A stretch of DNA of 18,083 nucleotides from contig JBBAAG010000066.1 of the NCBI GenBank assembly GCA_041658405.1, positions 1 to 18,083 of the forward strand. The letters run 5' to 3'. The notes under the pieces were generated by a model. The model had not been told where the DNA came from and ran no database searches. It was given only the letters and a program-made list of their open reading frames with translations. This document shows positions 17,985-18,083 of the stretch, piece by piece. The DNA comes from Elusimicrobiota bacterium (GTDB lineage: Bacteria > Elusimicrobiota > UBA5214 > JBBAAG01). The position numbers were made by a program, and so were the translations under genes. The number at the start of each line of letters is the position of its first letter. Within the stretch, counting starts at the first letter, position 1.

Positions 17985-17985
17985 G

Positions 17986-17997
17986 TTAGGTACCTAA
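17986..17997. repeat. 12-base palindrome over the translation start region
   Basis: TTAGGTACCTAA is a perfect palindrome containing the in-frame TAG and the weak AGG of the ribosome binding site, one base before the TTG codon. It shares the GGTACC core with the larger palindrome at 18023-18042. Confidence 0.6.
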
Positions 17998-18022
17998 TTA
18001 ACTATTAAGGAACTAGTACCAT

Positions 18023-18042
18023 CACAGGGGGTACCCCCTGTG
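18023..18042. repeat. Perfect 20-base palindrome in the leader of the giant gene
   Basis: The 20 bases CACAGGGGGTACCCCCTGTG equal their own reverse complement. The palindrome lies 38 bases before the TTG start. As RNA it would fold into an 8-bp GC-rich stem with a GUAC loop. It has no T-run after it on the gene's strand, so it is not a normal terminator. It could be an operator or part of a dispersed palindromic element. Confidence 0.75.
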
Positions 18043-18047
18043 GCGCG

Positions 18048-18077
18048 AAAAACAAAAACCGGGTATAATAAATACCC
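18048..18077 (-). terminator. Possible intrinsic terminator of a gene further upstream on the minus strand
   Basis: On the minus strand GGGTAT-TTATT-ATACCC forms a 6-bp stem with a 5-base loop, followed by GG and a T-rich run (TTTTTGTTTTT). The stem has only three G-C pairs, so strength is modest. The gene it would end is not in the window. Confidence 0.35.
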
Positions 18078-18083
18078 TAAGGA

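Larger units (their letters stand above)
17985..18083 (-). other. Leader region of the giant gene; no promoter recognised
   Basis: These 99 bases hold the possible terminator, the 20-base and 12-base palindromes and an inverted TTAA-TAG-TTAA. I see no convincing -35/-10 pair on the minus strand. In the frame of the giant gene the stretch is open to the window edge except for TAG at 17994-17996. In another frame it encodes A-P-Q-G-V-P-P-V-M-V-L-V-P followed by a stop. Confidence 0.5.

Noticed and set aside
17757..17759. Met76 as the real start of the protein
   Set aside because: It would remove the GGDCTNF block with Cys41 and the first half of a complete amidase domain.
17951..17980. GGTCA...TGACC inverted repeat over the first codons
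   Set aside because: It has only 5 bp with a 20-base spacer, which is likely to occur by chance. It is not strong enough to call an operator or a mobile-element end.
18064..18069. TATAAT on the plus strand as a -10 box
   Set aside because: No -35 box lies at the right spacing (TGGCGC there), and the bases are part of a hairpin loop and stem. It would drive transcription out of the window.

Overview
The window is almost entirely one giant minus-strand gene of 5,936 codons (17984 down to 174). It encodes a modular, repeat-rich protein of the cell-surface or secreted kind. No frameshift or internal stop interrupts 17.8 kb. No tRNA, rRNA, CRISPR array or plus-strand gene can be supported. Assignment of the organism is weak. 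The mix of Amidase_6, OmpL47-type Ig repeats, LamG, carboxypeptidase-regulatory repeats, DUF7305 and FlgD-type C-terminal modules is what I associate with uncultured Gram-negative lineages such as Elusimicrobiota, Omnitrophota or Firestonebacteria. This is inference from architecture only.

Layout in the direction of the protein: a papain-like amidase domain (residues about 9-204, Cys41/His134); Ig-like sandwiches (205-570); a ConA/LamG-like sandwich and a second sandwich (575-920); two FN3 domains (924-1124); a ZU5/Ig-like module (1130-1255); then a long array of OmpL47-type repeats ending in a D-N-x-G-N-x-E signature, alternating with other Ig-like domains (1256-5583). Two LamG lectin-like domains, seven carboxypeptidase-regulatory-like domains, an FN3-like series and FlgD-like blocks are embedded in that array. 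A DUF7305-like beta-solenoid (5584-5825) and a FlgD/type-IX-like C-terminal domain (5840-5936) close the protein.

The most unusual structural observation is that three OmpL47-type repeats are each split at the same loop by a large foreign insert. The inserts are LamG 1, LamG 2, and an 820-residue cassette of seven carboxypeptidase-regulatory domains plus two more Ig-type domains. The two halves of each host repeat become a normal repeat again when rejoined in the mind. This looks like a preferred acceptor loop for domain insertion.

The 5' end is odd. The only plausible start is a TTG with a weak ribosome binding site, three codons after an in-frame TAG. There is no signal peptide, and the 99-base leader is packed with palindromes, including a perfect 20-base one. 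The native start may have been replaced by a repeat element. At the other end, 28-173 is a short intergenic region. It is followed by the first nine codons of another minus-strand gene, with a good Shine-Dalgarno, that resembles the start of an IS3-family OrfA transposase.
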